A stretch of 64,000 bases of DNA from Lepisosteus oculatus (taxonomy: Eukaryota; Chordata; Actinopteri; Semionotiformes; Lepisosteidae). Location of the stretch: positions 69,501 to 133,500 of the forward strand of contig NC_090711.1 in NCBI RefSeq assembly GCF_040954835.1. The letters run 5' to 3'. Positions within the stretch are counted from its first letter, which is position 1, and each line of letters starts with the position of its first letter. Positions 36,126 through 50,200 of this stretch are shown here, one piece after another. A program made the position numbers and the translations under genes. Below the pieces are notes generated by a model. That model had not been told where the DNA came from. It saw only the letters and a list, made by a program, of their open reading frames with translations, and searched no databases.

Positions 36126-37269
36126 TTTTTGTATTTTAATGTATATTTATCTTAAAAATGTCAAAAATATTCATGAATACTGTTTCCAAGAATTCCAGCA
36201 CCTAGAACTTTATGCAGCCTCTATTCAACTAGTTTGCCATGTGTGTGACAGACTCTCCCAGAATGAGGTTACATTTCAGTCAGCACAAATGAATGAGTAC
36301 AGTGTTGAAACTCAGAATCAGGTACAGCACTGATACCAATTACAGTTCTCATTTGACCTTTTAAAAGATTACACCAAAATTACAAATTAACCCCAAATAA
36401 AAAATCTCTGAAACCTATTAAGAACTCAGCTGGAAAAAGCAGCAGACAACATACTGACAGGGCCAGGTCTAGGACCAGCTGCCCTACTGAAAGCCTGTGA
36501 GAAATATGCATTCAATACACTTGCTCTTGCTTCGTCAACCTCACGCTGTACCCACCCACTAAACCTTCCCCATTTCTGTTCTTTAACTGTAAGGTTGATT
36601 GGCGTGAGTACAGTTCATCCTGCTCACCTTTCACCCCACTTTCAGTTTCTGATTTTCAGCTATACTTCTAATAAGAGTTTATCATATTGTTTAGCATGGT
36701 CCTTTATTCTGCATGTGGGAACTCAATTCAACCTGACCCTGTTAGATTATCTACCTTTATCCATTTTATAATTGTATCAGTTTAGAATTGATAAATATTC
36801 TGTCTCTGTTTTAAATTGTTACATTTGTATCTTGTTGTATTATATTCACTCAGTTACAGTCAGATTCCTGAATTAATGATAAGCTCATATTACTTAATAT
36901 CTCAACAAAAAGGCCCTTCACTTCCACTTTGACATCACACAGCCAGGTGACAGAATGTTTAGCGTGCCAGGGGATTGTGAGCTTGAAGCTCTGAACTAAT
37001 ACAAACCTCACACAATTGCCTTAGCTGTTTTGAGTGGGAAATATTTAACTAATCATCACAAAATAAAAATGTCAATTTTCCCTACCATACTGTTTCTCTA
37101 AATTAAATTACACTTTCTGTACTTACAGAGAAATTATCTACTAGTACAATGTCATATAATGTTGCACAGTGATCCTTAATTTGTTTATATCCTGGGAAGT
37201 TACCTTTGTTATACTCAAAAAACAAATCAGAGAACTGCACAAAGCACAGTTATTTACATCAGGTTTAGC

Positions 37270-37960
37270 CAAACTACAGTAGCTTCTAGCCTCACAAATA
37301 AAGACCAACTGTGTGTAAGGAGCTGAACTCTTGATGTAGGAGCAGTGACTCCCTTCTCACACAGAGAACATTTCACTGCTGGCTTCACAGCGGCATCTCT
37401 AAGCAGTCTCCTGCTTGCACAGCTGCCCAGGTGGGAAGGCTGACCTGATCTTTGAGTGTGTGGGTGTTATTATGATCATTACGCTTCTTAATACATGGAG
37501 TTCACCAAACTGAAAGGGAAAAGTAACCTTTTCCTGATATATTCCTCTCTGCTACTACCACTGACTAGATCAGAAAACTTCTTGGTCTTCATTGTTGATT
37601 TGTTGTATCACTATGTGAGCTGTGAACTTACAGAGATAGATGCATTAATCTGACATCAAAAGGCATTTATATTACACTATCAAACTAATTGTCTGACCTT
37701 TCAAACTATTGTGTTGCACCCTAACTGATTTAGAAACAGATCATATGCATTGAATACTTACGCACTTTAGAATCTCCTCATTTTCATTTAAAAATCTAGC
37801 TACCAGCATTTTTTTACTTTATTACTGTGGAGTAGACTGTAGATTGTAAATATATAAAGTCCCGTTTGAAAGTTTTATGAATGCAAACTTAGACGACCAC
37901 AAAATTCCGAAACTGTAGGGGAAAGAATACTTTTGCAAGGCACTTTATACGAAAAGAGAA
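37270..37960 (-). mobile_element. Tc1-like transposon relic, second copy of the 31-kb family
   Basis: It shares a series of motifs in order with 30960-31670: CACAG(T/C)GGCATC, GTCTCCTG(T/C)TTG, CTTCTTAAT, TGACCTTTCAAACTAT, AACTGATTTAG and the end GGCACT(T/C)TATACGA. Same strand. Strongly decayed and non-coding. Confidence 0.6.
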
Positions 37961-38829
37961 TATTAAATAATAGATCAGAAATGTGTCATTATTGCAGCCT
38001 CAGACAGTGCAGATGTAAATAAACATGGATGGCTGGATGTTGGTTTTTTATGGGGAGAGCTGAACACTTTTACAAGGCACAGCAGCAAAGCTTGTTTTAG
38101 CAGAAACAATAGTGAGTGTACATTCAATATTTGTTGCTTAAATACATGAAAACATTAGCAATGGCAGGACTAACAGTATGGGATGAAACAAAATATTATA
38201 ATAAAAACATAATTTTCTATATATGCCATTTTCAAATTTATTAATTCCCTGAAATTGAAAACATTAAACAGTATTATCCTCTAATACTTTTAAGTGAGCT
38301 GGTAGTTTACAAGCATTAGAATTTTTATAGATGATTCAAAATAATTGACTGTCACAGGTTGTTAAAGAAGGCTGAACACAGATGGAAAATACCATACTAC
38401 TTCATTTTAGGAAAAGCTAGAGTTAAAAATCACGAATGAGCATCAAGAAGTTAATGATGACTTTAGAAAAAGCATAATCCGTAAAATCCATAAGAAAACC
38501 CAGTTTTGACTATGCATTGCCAATACGTTCAAGGCTAATAAGACAGAATAGCTATTCCACCAGGAAGATAAAATAAGAAAGATGCCAGACAGAAACTAAC
38601 TGACTCACTAAAATGCAATTGAATGATGATGCTGGCTGAAACACAAAGTCAGATTAAGGACAATAGTCCCAGGAATATTACTAGCACCGAAACGTGAAGC
38701 TTACATTGAAAAATGACCATCATTTCTTTTGTAAGGAAAATAAATGGATCTGCTTCTGCTATGCTCTGCATCTTTTGGTCTTGATGTCTTTGTTAGAATT
38801 CCGTTACTGATGGATTCCAGAGCAAGTCA

Positions 38830-39115
38830 GGATCTTTTATTCAAATAAATGGTTTATCTGCCACGAAACGTAATCCTGGATGCAAATGAACTTTGCAGCA
38901 GAATAACAATACAAGTTATACTTCTAAATCTAATTGCCCAGGCAGCGTGACATCTGCATTCTTGATTGGCCACCACAATCTCCAGACCTCAGTCCAGCAG
39001 CAGCTCTCCATCACAGACCAGTTAGTCTTCAGGAGCTGGATACATTCTAAATGGAAGACTGGTCACATAACCCTAAATGAGAATATTAAAAGGCATCAGT
39101 AGCCTCCTCTATGTT
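38830..39115 (+). mobile_element. Tc1-like transposase fragment
   Basis: The plus strand contains TTGATTGGCCACCACAATCT followed by CCAGACCTCAGTCC, which translates to DWPPQSPDLSP, the conserved Tc1 segment before the last catalytic acidic residue. The flanking frame is degraded. Confidence 0.55.
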
Positions 39116-41202
39116 ATCAAAGCCAGAGGAAGATCAACAAAATTAAGACTGCTAGAAAAATAAAAATGATCAACACATACCAATTAGTATACAGTTACAG
39201 TACATATTGCATATACTTATTTGTATACATGTATAGAATTAAATCCGCAAATATTTTACACAGATTGTTTTTGTTTCATTCAGCATTGATCGTTTCATCA
39301 TTTTTTATGCAATAATGCAATAAATATGCAATATTTTTTTTTTGCTGAAACCAATTCAGTTATTTTGTATTGGTGGTATAAATACCTTTAGAGACAATGT
39401 ATAATAACCATAAATAGATGTGTGTAACAGAATCACACCATCATACCAAGAAATATAAAATAGAAATTTGAATAAATATGAAAGGCTTTAAGGTTAATTA
39501 AGCTATTTAAGTACAGTGCACACACGGGAAACTATGGATTACCACTGGACAGCAAAGTTACAGAGAAGTTTCCATTGCAGCCCAGGGGAGTGTGCTATGA
39601 ATCCATAATGACAGACCATCTAGCCTGCAAGTGAGAAATTAATGTACAGAGACAGACCAAGCAACAGCTATCATTAAGCATGAGTACCAGAAGCAAACAC
39701 GCCAGAATCTCCGTACAGCTGGTTAACTCAAATTAATCTTGAAAGCAGCTGAAAGATGTTGTAAGGGACTGCAAGGTAATTCAGTAATGCATTTTGACAG
39801 GACTGGACTCTTCCCTTCACTTCTATCTTAGAACCGGTTAAGATATATTCACCTTCTTAAGGCAAAAATCAGAAAAAATAAGCTGTTGTCAAAATATCTG
39901 CTTAACCTGTTTTCAAATGTTTGCTTTATGAGAATAAAATGAAGAAATGTAATTTCAGATTACAGATATTAGCTAATGTAAGATGCACATGTGTGTAATC
40001 TTAAATTATGAATAGAATGTCATCATATTTATTACACATTATATTTACAATGAATTCAACAATGAAATCTCTAATTTCTGAACAAGAGTGTTATCTAATT
40101 TATGCACTGACATATTTCAGTAGAGCTGTGAAAAGTTTAAAATTAATTCTCAGTAGAAGCAGACACTACTGTCTTTAACTATTCTGTGTTAATTTACACT
40201 AAATGTATTCTTAAACATCAGAATCTCATTCAGGTCCTTGTTTTTCTCACAGATGCAGAGATAGGGCAGTGGTGTAGCTTGTCTAGTATATGTCCAGTTG
40301 TACACATGGGTCTCTAGATAATTACTGTAAATAAGAATTTATCAATTGACATACCTGTTCAATTAAAAAAATGGATAGTAGGGTGTGTCAGTCATTTTTA
40401 TTTTTAGTGTTTGAACCATTGTATTGATGTAGTTTAAGTAAATAAACATAATGTAAGCATGCAAAATAAGCTGTAGCAAATCTGTTTTTAATTTAGTAAA
40501 AAGCATGATTTGATGCACAGTGCATTCAGAAACTTTACAGCTGTGTGTTACGCTACATGGGAAAGAGCTTTATTCCATCTGTTTCAGACTGTCACTGCAG
40601 TCTAAAAACCAGAGGAGACAAGGCCACTGTTCCGCCTGCCTCTGTCCAGTCCTCCACCTGACTCTGTTTGGCAGCTATGCCCTGCACTGCTGGCACTGTA
40701 CAGGCACTCACTGGCACACTGTTCTTCAACACACTCCCTGACAGGCTGTGTTCAGTCAGCAAACTCTCATCTTGGAGGAAAGTGGCAGCTGGGAATTCAG
40801 TGGGGTGTCTCACAGGTACAGGGATCCCACAGTCTTTATCTCTGCACACAGATGGCACAGCTTCTCTGGCTTCTTACTTAGAAGTTTTTCACAGTGAGCA
40901 TGGGTACATTCACACAAATGCTTTTATTAGTGTTTCAAAACTGCAAAATATTTGTAGTTTCCCTTCTCAAGCAAGAGACAAGAAACTGACCATGACCAGA
41001 CCCAGCCTTACAGACAGTCCCAAAATTTAAATGATTTTCCCCTTAATACTTAATAAAGCTGTAAAAGTATCATTATACATGAAAACGTCTGAGAAATTAA
41101 AAATCATGTTATCATACTGTATATCTTGTTGCTATTAATAGCATACACAGCTATAAAATCTTATTTCCAGCAATCAAGAGAGATGAAGTGAAAGGACTGG
41201 AA

Positions 41203-41364
41203 ATGGTGAAGGTGGAGAGACTGAGCCCCAGCCACATGCGGGGAAGCTTGTGTATCTGGGTCACAATCTGCACCATTCTCCTCAGTGGGAGGTACATAAT
41301 TCTACTGCACACTGTGGTGGCTGCGGGAATTTTTGATCACTTCCAGGAGAGCAGCAGGGAATAA
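41203..41364 (+). CDS. Unassigned 53-codon ORF with a hydrophobic segment
   Basis: ATG to TAA with G/C-ending codons in an AT-rich neighbourhood. A hydrophobic stretch of about 30 residues (LCIWVTICTILLSGRYIILL and on to VVAAGIF) could span a membrane. A splice-acceptor-like TTATTTCCAG ends at 41170, and the frame is open from there. I recognise no family. It could equally be a chance ORF in a GC-richer patch. Confidence 0.15.
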   Translation: MVKVERLSPSHMRGSLCIWVTICTILLSGRYIILLHTVVAAGIFDHFQESSRE

Positions 41365-44300
41365 ATTAAATCACACCCCTCCATCTGGAGCCACAGCCTG
41401 GGTCTTGCTCTCCCTATTCCCCCTCCTTGCCTGTAAGGCAGTGGCATGGAACCTTGGGCCTCAGGTCATGCAGAAGCAGATGGTAACTTAAACTGTAGGT
41501 ATTTATAGTTATCAATTGAAATGTTCCAATAACCTGTAGACCCTTGCTGATGGACAGTATGGACCATCTCTGCTTGATGCTTTCAGATTCAATCTAGCCA
41601 ATTACCCATCTATATTTTTTTCTCTTTTTTACTCAGCAGTGATAGAAAGTATGACAGTTATGTATTAGACTGTAATTCACAAAGTTGACTGTCAGAGGTC
41701 TTTCATTCTAGTAAAAAATAAACAGAATCAGAGTTTAGGCACTCTTTAATCAAAGGTAAGTTCTCAGTTTTTCAATAACATTCAATAATTTTTTAATTAG
41801 GAACAGAATGCTTTCATTTGATCCTTTATAAGCTGGGAGACATAGAATGTGGTGTGCGTACCGCAGTTCCTTTAGGTTAGCCGCTATAGAAACACAAAGA
41901 AAGAAAGTCTTTCATGTGTTTAAACTGAAAGCTGGCAGGACTAGAGATTTTTGCAAACCCCCCTTACAAACAGAGGATTGTGTTTTACAAATTGTTTCTT
42001 TTGGTGCTGCATTCAGCTATGCTGAAAAGGGGTGAGCTGTTCTTCAGACCAAAAACTTTATTTACTGTCTGTAAAGGGGAGAAGAATAATGAACTGATTC
42101 AGCAAACCTAACCTTGAAAGCAGAGTTATTCAAGGAGTCTGTGTTAGGTTCCTGTTCATGTAAGACCCAGCTGGGTAGAGGATGCAGACGGTGTTCTTAA
42201 TGAGGAGGCCTATAAAAAGGGCCAATGAGCAATGAGAAGACCAAGCCTGTTGACTTGTCTTTAAAAGCTTCAGAGTAGAATTATTCAGTACGAGAATGGA
42301 ATTCAAACTGATGATCCATCAACACTAGTCCAACACTAACAAATATCACATTCATAAATAAAAAACTATTCTCTGAAGTAATGTAAAACAGTAAGAAATA
42401 CAGACTTTCAGCTCATGCAAAATTTTCACTACAATGCTCAAATAGCGAAGACATGAGTCTTTAAATACCACAGTATTAACACAGCAGGTTACCAGTTCAC
42501 CGCATTGTGATACTGCAGAATCATGTTAATAGTCAAGTGAAACGTATCTACAAAGGTTAATAAAACAAGTATGACTTTCAAAATATATATCCCTAACTTA
42601 TATATCAATTTACAGGCACTGAAGGTGATTTTGCAGCAGATTTGGTCTACCTGTAATTTATATTTCTTTACCTCATCTCAAATTAAAATAAGGTTCTCTT
42701 CATGTGCAATATGACTAACGGCAATACCAAATACCTGACATATAGGAAGACTTTAGTTCTTTACAGTCCAGTGCTAAAATCCAGTATGTATTGCAACGTC
42801 AAACAACTTTCATATAACACTCAAAATGAATGAAGATATAGAAGAATATGGCTAGAACTTGCAAGATGGAGAATGGTGCTATTTTTGTATCTCTGTGACC
42901 TGGTGGATTCTTCTTTAGGTTTGATGGAGCAACAGCTGTACATTTTAGATTTACATTTAGATTCTTCTAGTTCATGCAATTGCTATAGGTCTTTTCCAGG
43001 CTACGGCTGTAGAGACAGCTTTAAAAGAGAATGTTGTCTTACAAGGGAAGACATTGTTCACTTTAAGTGACTTACTTATGCTTACTTATGTTTCATGTAT
43101 GTTCGTTTTCTATGTCACAACACATGCTCTGATGCTCTTCTCTGTATCTTGAGTATTACTAAAAACCCTACATCTCAGTGAGAGCATTAGTCAGTAAAGT
43201 ATCTTGTTATTCGGTCCCTTCAAGTCAGCCAGCCTACCATGGGAGAGCCTTCTCCTATACTCTGAACATGGCCCAGTTAACAAGCTCACAGGAGATATCT
43301 CAGAAACCTCTGGTGTCTCAGAAGACCATAGTTAAGTTTTCAAGGACTTTTACAACTGAAAAGCATGACATAGACCAGAAGGAAAATAAAATCATTCAGA
43401 TGTCTCTCCCTCAGAGAAAATGTCATCTCCTTCTCACAACTGAGCTTTCAGAATAATGCCAGAATTGCTCTAAGCTATTCACAGTTGGATTTTGTTCTTC
43501 ACCAAAGTGTAAACCTTAATCAAATACAACAGGAACAGACTATGAGCCATTAGATGGTCCAGAAAGTTCATACTCAGGTTGTGTTTTGTATAAAGATTCA
43601 TATGTTTGGTGATTATAGTTATAATTACAGTAAATAAACAAATTCAAGGATCCATTGAACAAGTTATTCCCAATTACTGCTTCTTGCTTTTAATAGATTT
43701 CAAATGATGAAATCTTCTGTAAAGGGCTATAAAAATAATAACAATCTAATATAACTAAGCAAAATTAATTATCCATGTCCTGTACTTTATCTTGGCTAAA
43801 AGCATCAAAGGTGTGAGACACCATGGATCAGGTCCCCTTTCTGTCCATGGATGGCACAGCACACAGAGCTCTCCCAGTATGTCTGTTCCTAAGCTGAATC
43901 TCTGTCTGTACTACCTTTTTAGAAACACAATGTTCTGCACATATTGCTTGGCTGAGACTCAGAGGTGCTATTGCACAGAAAACCCACACAGCAGACACTC
44001 AATCTGTGTTAGAAAACAGCATCTGAGAAGAAAAGGCCAGTCACCCTCCTTCTGTCTATTCTTGTGTTCACTTGTCTCTCTTTCAGTCTAGCCCATCCTG
44101 CTTCCAGTTTTAGGTCATGTCCCAGTTTCTAATCTTTTTGCCTTATAGATCACTTTATCCATGTTTTCAGTGGTGAAAAAGAATGGAACAATCCTTCTTC
44201 TTTCTGGATATAGGTTTTCTACATTCCCTGCAGAACATTTCTAAAAATTCAAAGCACATTTTTAAATTCAGCTTTTTTTGTGTGTAATATGTTCTGAAGC

Positions 44301-44470
44301 CACATTATACAGACTAATTAAAATAATTTCACTGGTGTGCAACTTTCAGTGTATTGCAGTCAATTTACAAAGTGCACATGTAATCGTGATAGTGTGATTC
44401 CATCAGAAATTCCAATGTTCAAACTATCTGTGTTTAAACTTTTTCATTTTCACCTCCCAGCATTGTGTTC

Positions 44471-45061
<591 letters not shown>

Positions 45062-45539
45062 GTTCAGCAGGCTCAAAGATCTCCTTATTAAAGTCATTTA
45101 TAAGTTATCATACTCAAACAGGCAAGAATCAACAATATCCTTAAACTATGAAGATTCAAATGCCACAACAATTAATGAGCTATCGTGCTGAAGAGAAGGT
45201 ATCATGCTACCTCAAATGAGCTCATTACAGCTAAATGAAGTGGCTTTGCCTACTGCTCACAGAAAATAACATGAGAACAAATTTAAATACACTACATAAT
45301 CATACAAATAATCCGAGAACTGCCTCGCTCACAGAGATCATCCGGCTGGCTGGAAGAAACCTTGAGATCTATAAAACATTAGTGTTAGTGGTTTAGCTTA
45401 TCAATTAAGTGGAATCTAGACTTCTTAATATGAGCTTTTAATATGTCTGGTACTGTTTCAGTGATGCTTTCTTCTTTCTGCTAAAATACTGTTGAAATAT
45501 AGATTGTAACGTCTGGAGGTCTGTACATTTGAATGGAGT

Positions 45540-45615
45540 TGTAATAACAATAATAAACATTATTTTATATAGAACCTTTAAAGGTGGCTTCTCAAAGCAC
45601 TTTACAGAACAAGAA
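45540..45615 (-). repeat. SINE-like tail fragment
   Basis: ATAATAAACATTATTTTATA, then ACCTTTAAAGGTGGCTTCTC and AAAGCACTTTACAGA. A similar start recurs at about 61185-61220 (AATAATAAACTTTATTTTAT, then GGCGCCTTTAAGATG). Confidence 0.4.
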
Positions 45616-47184
45616 CCAAAATAAAAATACACAAGATATGCACAATATAGTAGTAAGTTCAAAATTGGACTGGTCTGAATAAGGGAAAAAATGAATGAAA
45701 TGAAATGAAAAGGGCTGATGAATTGATTTAGAAAACATCTGATCTGGTGTAGGCTGGGGACTCAAAAGTGGGGGTCAGCGATCTGGTTCATTAAACGTCA
45801 AGCTTGTCAAACAATGTGAGTCATCTTTTCTATAAGAACAACACACAGATTTACACTAATTAAATGTTGTCTTTAATCAAAATGAAAAGCCAATTTCATA
45901 TTCTTTTTGTCTTTTATTTGAAGAAAGGTCACTGGCCTGAAGTATGATGAAGAAAAATGTCTCTCTGCGTTAAGAACCCAAAGCCCTTTCTAAGCAGAAG
46001 CAAATCCCCTGAACTTGAAAGGCAATCAGTGGGAGTGAGTCATCAATTTACTCTGAACACTGTCTGCTGCATGCGTATTCCTCTGGCCTTCATGTTACTC
46101 CTCTATTTCACATCTAGGTATATTACTGTAGCTCAAATATATCTAATTAGCACTCCAATCCATTGACAATGCAGAGGTTTAATAGATATATACAAGCAAG
46201 GTAACAATATTTGTCTCTGTGTTAAAATGTCTGTAAGTCCTTGGCTCAGAGGTCTTCAGTTCAAAACTTCAGTCGGTGAGAATACCTCTCATGTACTGTA
46301 TATACTGTAGTACATATTAAATTCCTTGAATGGTGCTTTACAGGTGAGTTAAAACCTTTTCCCTAGTGAGATGTGTACAGATTTGTCCATGGTTTTACCT
46401 GGCAATCACTTAATATACACTCACTAAAGTAACCTAAGACAATATCTCTTATTGCAAAATCCTATGTATTTTAATATGCAGTGGCATGTTTCTGATTCAT
46501 TTCTCACTAATGATGAGCTGACACTGCCATGGCCCCCAGCACTGGAAGACCATGGTCAATGGCAGAGATGCTTAAATAATGTGACAAAGCTTCACAAAAA
46601 TGAAATTGAAAAACACAGAAATGAGTGTAGTCTGAAGCAAGTTCCAGAAGCAATATCTGCAGCATATACTAGAACTACTGCATATAGTCTTTTGAATACT
46701 GTTTGAGTATTACAGACCAGTACATAAAAGCTGAAATTAATGCAGAGGAAAACTGCACATCTGATGTACACATTTAATTGTAGAAACTTCTCTTATTTTT
46801 GCACTTCTCTATTTTTTTAGGTAAAGACCTCTGCAGCACAATGTGCACAACTGTTGTTGCAAAACATTGTGTATATAAAAAGTATTTCTATTCTATTTCA
46901 CACTTTCCCACATGTTTCTTTTATTTCCATCTACCTACAGTGTGGTGAGTCATCATGTTGTGATGCTGATGAAGCCTGAATACTGTTAATACAGCCGGAC
47001 ATTGTCTGTCTTGGTTCTTTCGAAGAGTGATCTGTTCTCCTGCTTCTCTGTGATGTTCTGTCTGCACTTCTCTTTTGGGCTGTGGGATGGTGGTGGAATG
47101 TGTGGGCGGAGATAATCATATTAAACTGCATATGCAGTTTTCTGGCTCAAGTAGCATGTAGGAAGCAGAAAAAAATATGTTGTA

Positions 47185-47248
47185 AGCATTCGTTAAGCAC
47201 TTTGGGATACTTTGGGATGAAAGCTCTATACAAATGCAAGCAATTTAA
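47185..47248 (+). repeat. SINE-like tail fragment
   Basis: TTAAGCACTTTGGGATACTT followed by GAAAGCTCTATACAAATGCA is the typical 3' end pattern of several fish SINEs. The upstream part is not recognised. Confidence 0.4.
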
Positions 47249-50200
47249 TAAAACTGGAAACATAATGATCTGTCATTCACATTTGCACAACGTATTGTTA
47301 ATTTTTTTAATGTAATTTGTTCAGATAAATGCAAAGCCATAGAAGTCTGTAGTGATAAAAGCATAATCAGCATTTGGTGCAAAAAGTACACTTTTAAGAA
47401 CATATAAAAAATTAAACCTTTTTTGTGTGTGCTAAAAAAAGCTGTTTTACTTTTAAACAATCTAGTTCAGACATTAAACTACTGGTAAATGTGACTGTGA
47501 CTTCTGCCTGAAACCTGGAAAAAGACAGGTTTCTGACAACTACATACAATGCTGCTTTCCAATGAGACGTCTGTTTTTTCCATTTTAAAAATTCAATATA
47601 CCTTTTCTTATGCACACACATAGTTTAAACAGGTAAACACTGTGTCTAAAAACACAGAGAGACTTCTCACAAACTGTACCCCAGACAGACTGCAATAACA
47701 AGGAGCTGACAGCTGTACCATGTCACCAGGCCCATCCATGAATATTCAACCAGGAAGGACTCACCTCATCCTGGCCTTCAACCCATAATTCCCTCTGTTA
47801 GGACACTGCAGTAAATAAGCTGAACAGCTCTCCTATGCCATTTCTATTTGAAATTACTTGAATCAATGAAGGCCATTGGTGGTTTATGGGGTTTTAAAGA
47901 ACAGTTCATAAGTCTACTCAGGTGAAATATTCATTCTACTGAACTATATTACTGCATTTATAATGGATCAAATAGAAATATTTCTACGTAGACGTTACAG
48001 TGAACTGAATAAACTTTGCTTCCAAAACAGCTACAAAAGGTACCAAAATCCTTCAAGTCATGCAAGAAGAGTGTAAAGAGGTCTTTTGAATATGGATCAA
48101 ACGGTTATATATGAAGCTACAGTAACCGGTTCTAAGAGACTGATATTAATTTTAATCATTTAACATACATTCAAAATTATTTTCAATAGCTCTGTGGTTG
48201 AAAATATAAGGGACAGCTTTTTGTTCATAATTTGGAATTGTTAATTAATGGACACTTGTCCACAGTCCAGTCTCCCACAGACTGAGGAAAGCCCAGACTC
48301 ATCATACTATACTTTGGTTGTAATCCCTCTTAGTAAAGTCAGAAACTCCTACAACAAAATCTAGAATAATTGTTAATTTTATATCGTTGCTGCATTGCTA
48401 CGCAATTACTAAGTAAATGGCAGACGTGTGAAACTTCCTTATAAAAATATATTATTATTATCCCACGCTTTCTTTCGGTGTAGAGCATCTCCTTATTTTC
48501 TGGAGGGAACATCAACAATTATGCTGAAGTACACAGTACGTTAATATTAATTGAGTATAGTCATTAAAACCGCTAGTTCTGATTTCAAGTCCCCTGAGAG
48601 ATGACATACAACAGTATGATCTCATTTTGCACAGAGAGAATTTTCATGATTCAATTAATTAAAGTTGAATCTTGATGCAAAAATAAAAAATCATTAGGTG
48701 GCATCATCGCAATAATTGGCATTTCCTCCTACAAATGCAATAGTACAATGACAACACTGTAGTTTCATAGACATTATTCATCAATAAAATAATACTTCAG
48801 GAATGCGGTGTTGTACAAAAATCCCATTCTGAAGGTATGATGATATTGAGTGGGAAAAAAAGCTCTTAACTGTAATTTACAATGTCTAATTTTTCTACTA
48901 TAATTATATTCCTGAATTGTTTTAAAAAATATTTTAATCTTAAAACTCCAGACTGTAAAACTATGCATTTTACATTGTAAAGACTCAAGACTCATTGTGC
49001 ATTTCGTATTTCTAGATAAACCTTTTGATTATTTGGAAAAATGTGTTCATAATGACAATTTGTACCACATTCTGCAATATTTTCTGAGTATGAGAAACCA
49101 CCTGTATGTGGGAGGATAGTTAATTATGCAGAATTATTAAAAATAAATTAAAATAAATCTTCATTCAACCATTTCACAATCCTATCCCAATCAATGCTGC
49201 CTTTGGCCAAATGAACTGGTGTCAAAAACCCAAAACAGACCTGGTGTCAGACAACCTTATAAATTTAATTGGAATATTAGAGGTAGCATTTAACCAGCAT
49301 TACTAGGTGCATTTAATAGCACAACAGTTTAAGATGACTCTTTTGTAATCATGGGAATTAAAATTCTAAAACATTACACTTCTGAGGCTGGGATTAACAT
49401 GATTAATTACAGTACAGATATTTGTCATTAGAAAAAAATAGCTTTCAAGTGCACCTATCTAAGGTCCCATTTATGATTTATAGAACAACAAGTAAGACAC
49501 ACCCATACTTTCTCAGAGCACTGTTTCACAGCTCTCACTCCGCAGGCCCATCTGCAATTTTCAGAGCAAAGTGTTCACAGGCCACAATTTTATATGTAAT
49601 ACAATGCAGAAAGGGACACACATGTAAGATCTAGGCAGCACAAACTGATAGATTTTGTAAACTGAAGATAGAGCAAATTATTTTTTTTCTTGGTTTAACT
49701 CTTTCGTAAATCTCTTCTCAGTTTGACTCTTTGAAAATAAGAAAGGGAAAATGTGTTTCCTTAGAATGCGTACAGAATATTGCCTATGTCTCTTCACATT
49801 TTAAATGGCCTTCAAAGCTTGTTAGGAGAGAATATACTTCCAGGATGTTTTGTGTTGTAGCCTCAATACTTCTTCAGCTGGATAGTGATGTTTCCAGGAT
49901 GCTGGCAATGTAGTTTGCATAATTTCTGTTAATTTGGACAGTTTCTTCTGATTGGTTTATTCTTGATGTGATATTTCAGGAATAGATACATAATCTTTTT
50001 CCAAGTTCTTGGTTTGATATATCTAATCTAAATTTCCACTTTTATAAAAATGACCAAATCACACTTTTTGTATGGATCAGTGTAGTCACAGCAAAACAAG
50101 CCCCCCAGAATAAGAGGGAATAGCATGACCCTGTGCAGTAACTGCATTTGATATGGTTGAGATTTAGAAATGCCTATATCATAACCCTTCTATAACAATG

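Noticed and set aside
40592..40858. An 88-codon minus-strand ORF in a GC-richer patch that looked like a possible exon.
   Set aside because: No known motif, frame ends without a donor, and neighbouring frames are broken. Possibly an old repeat.
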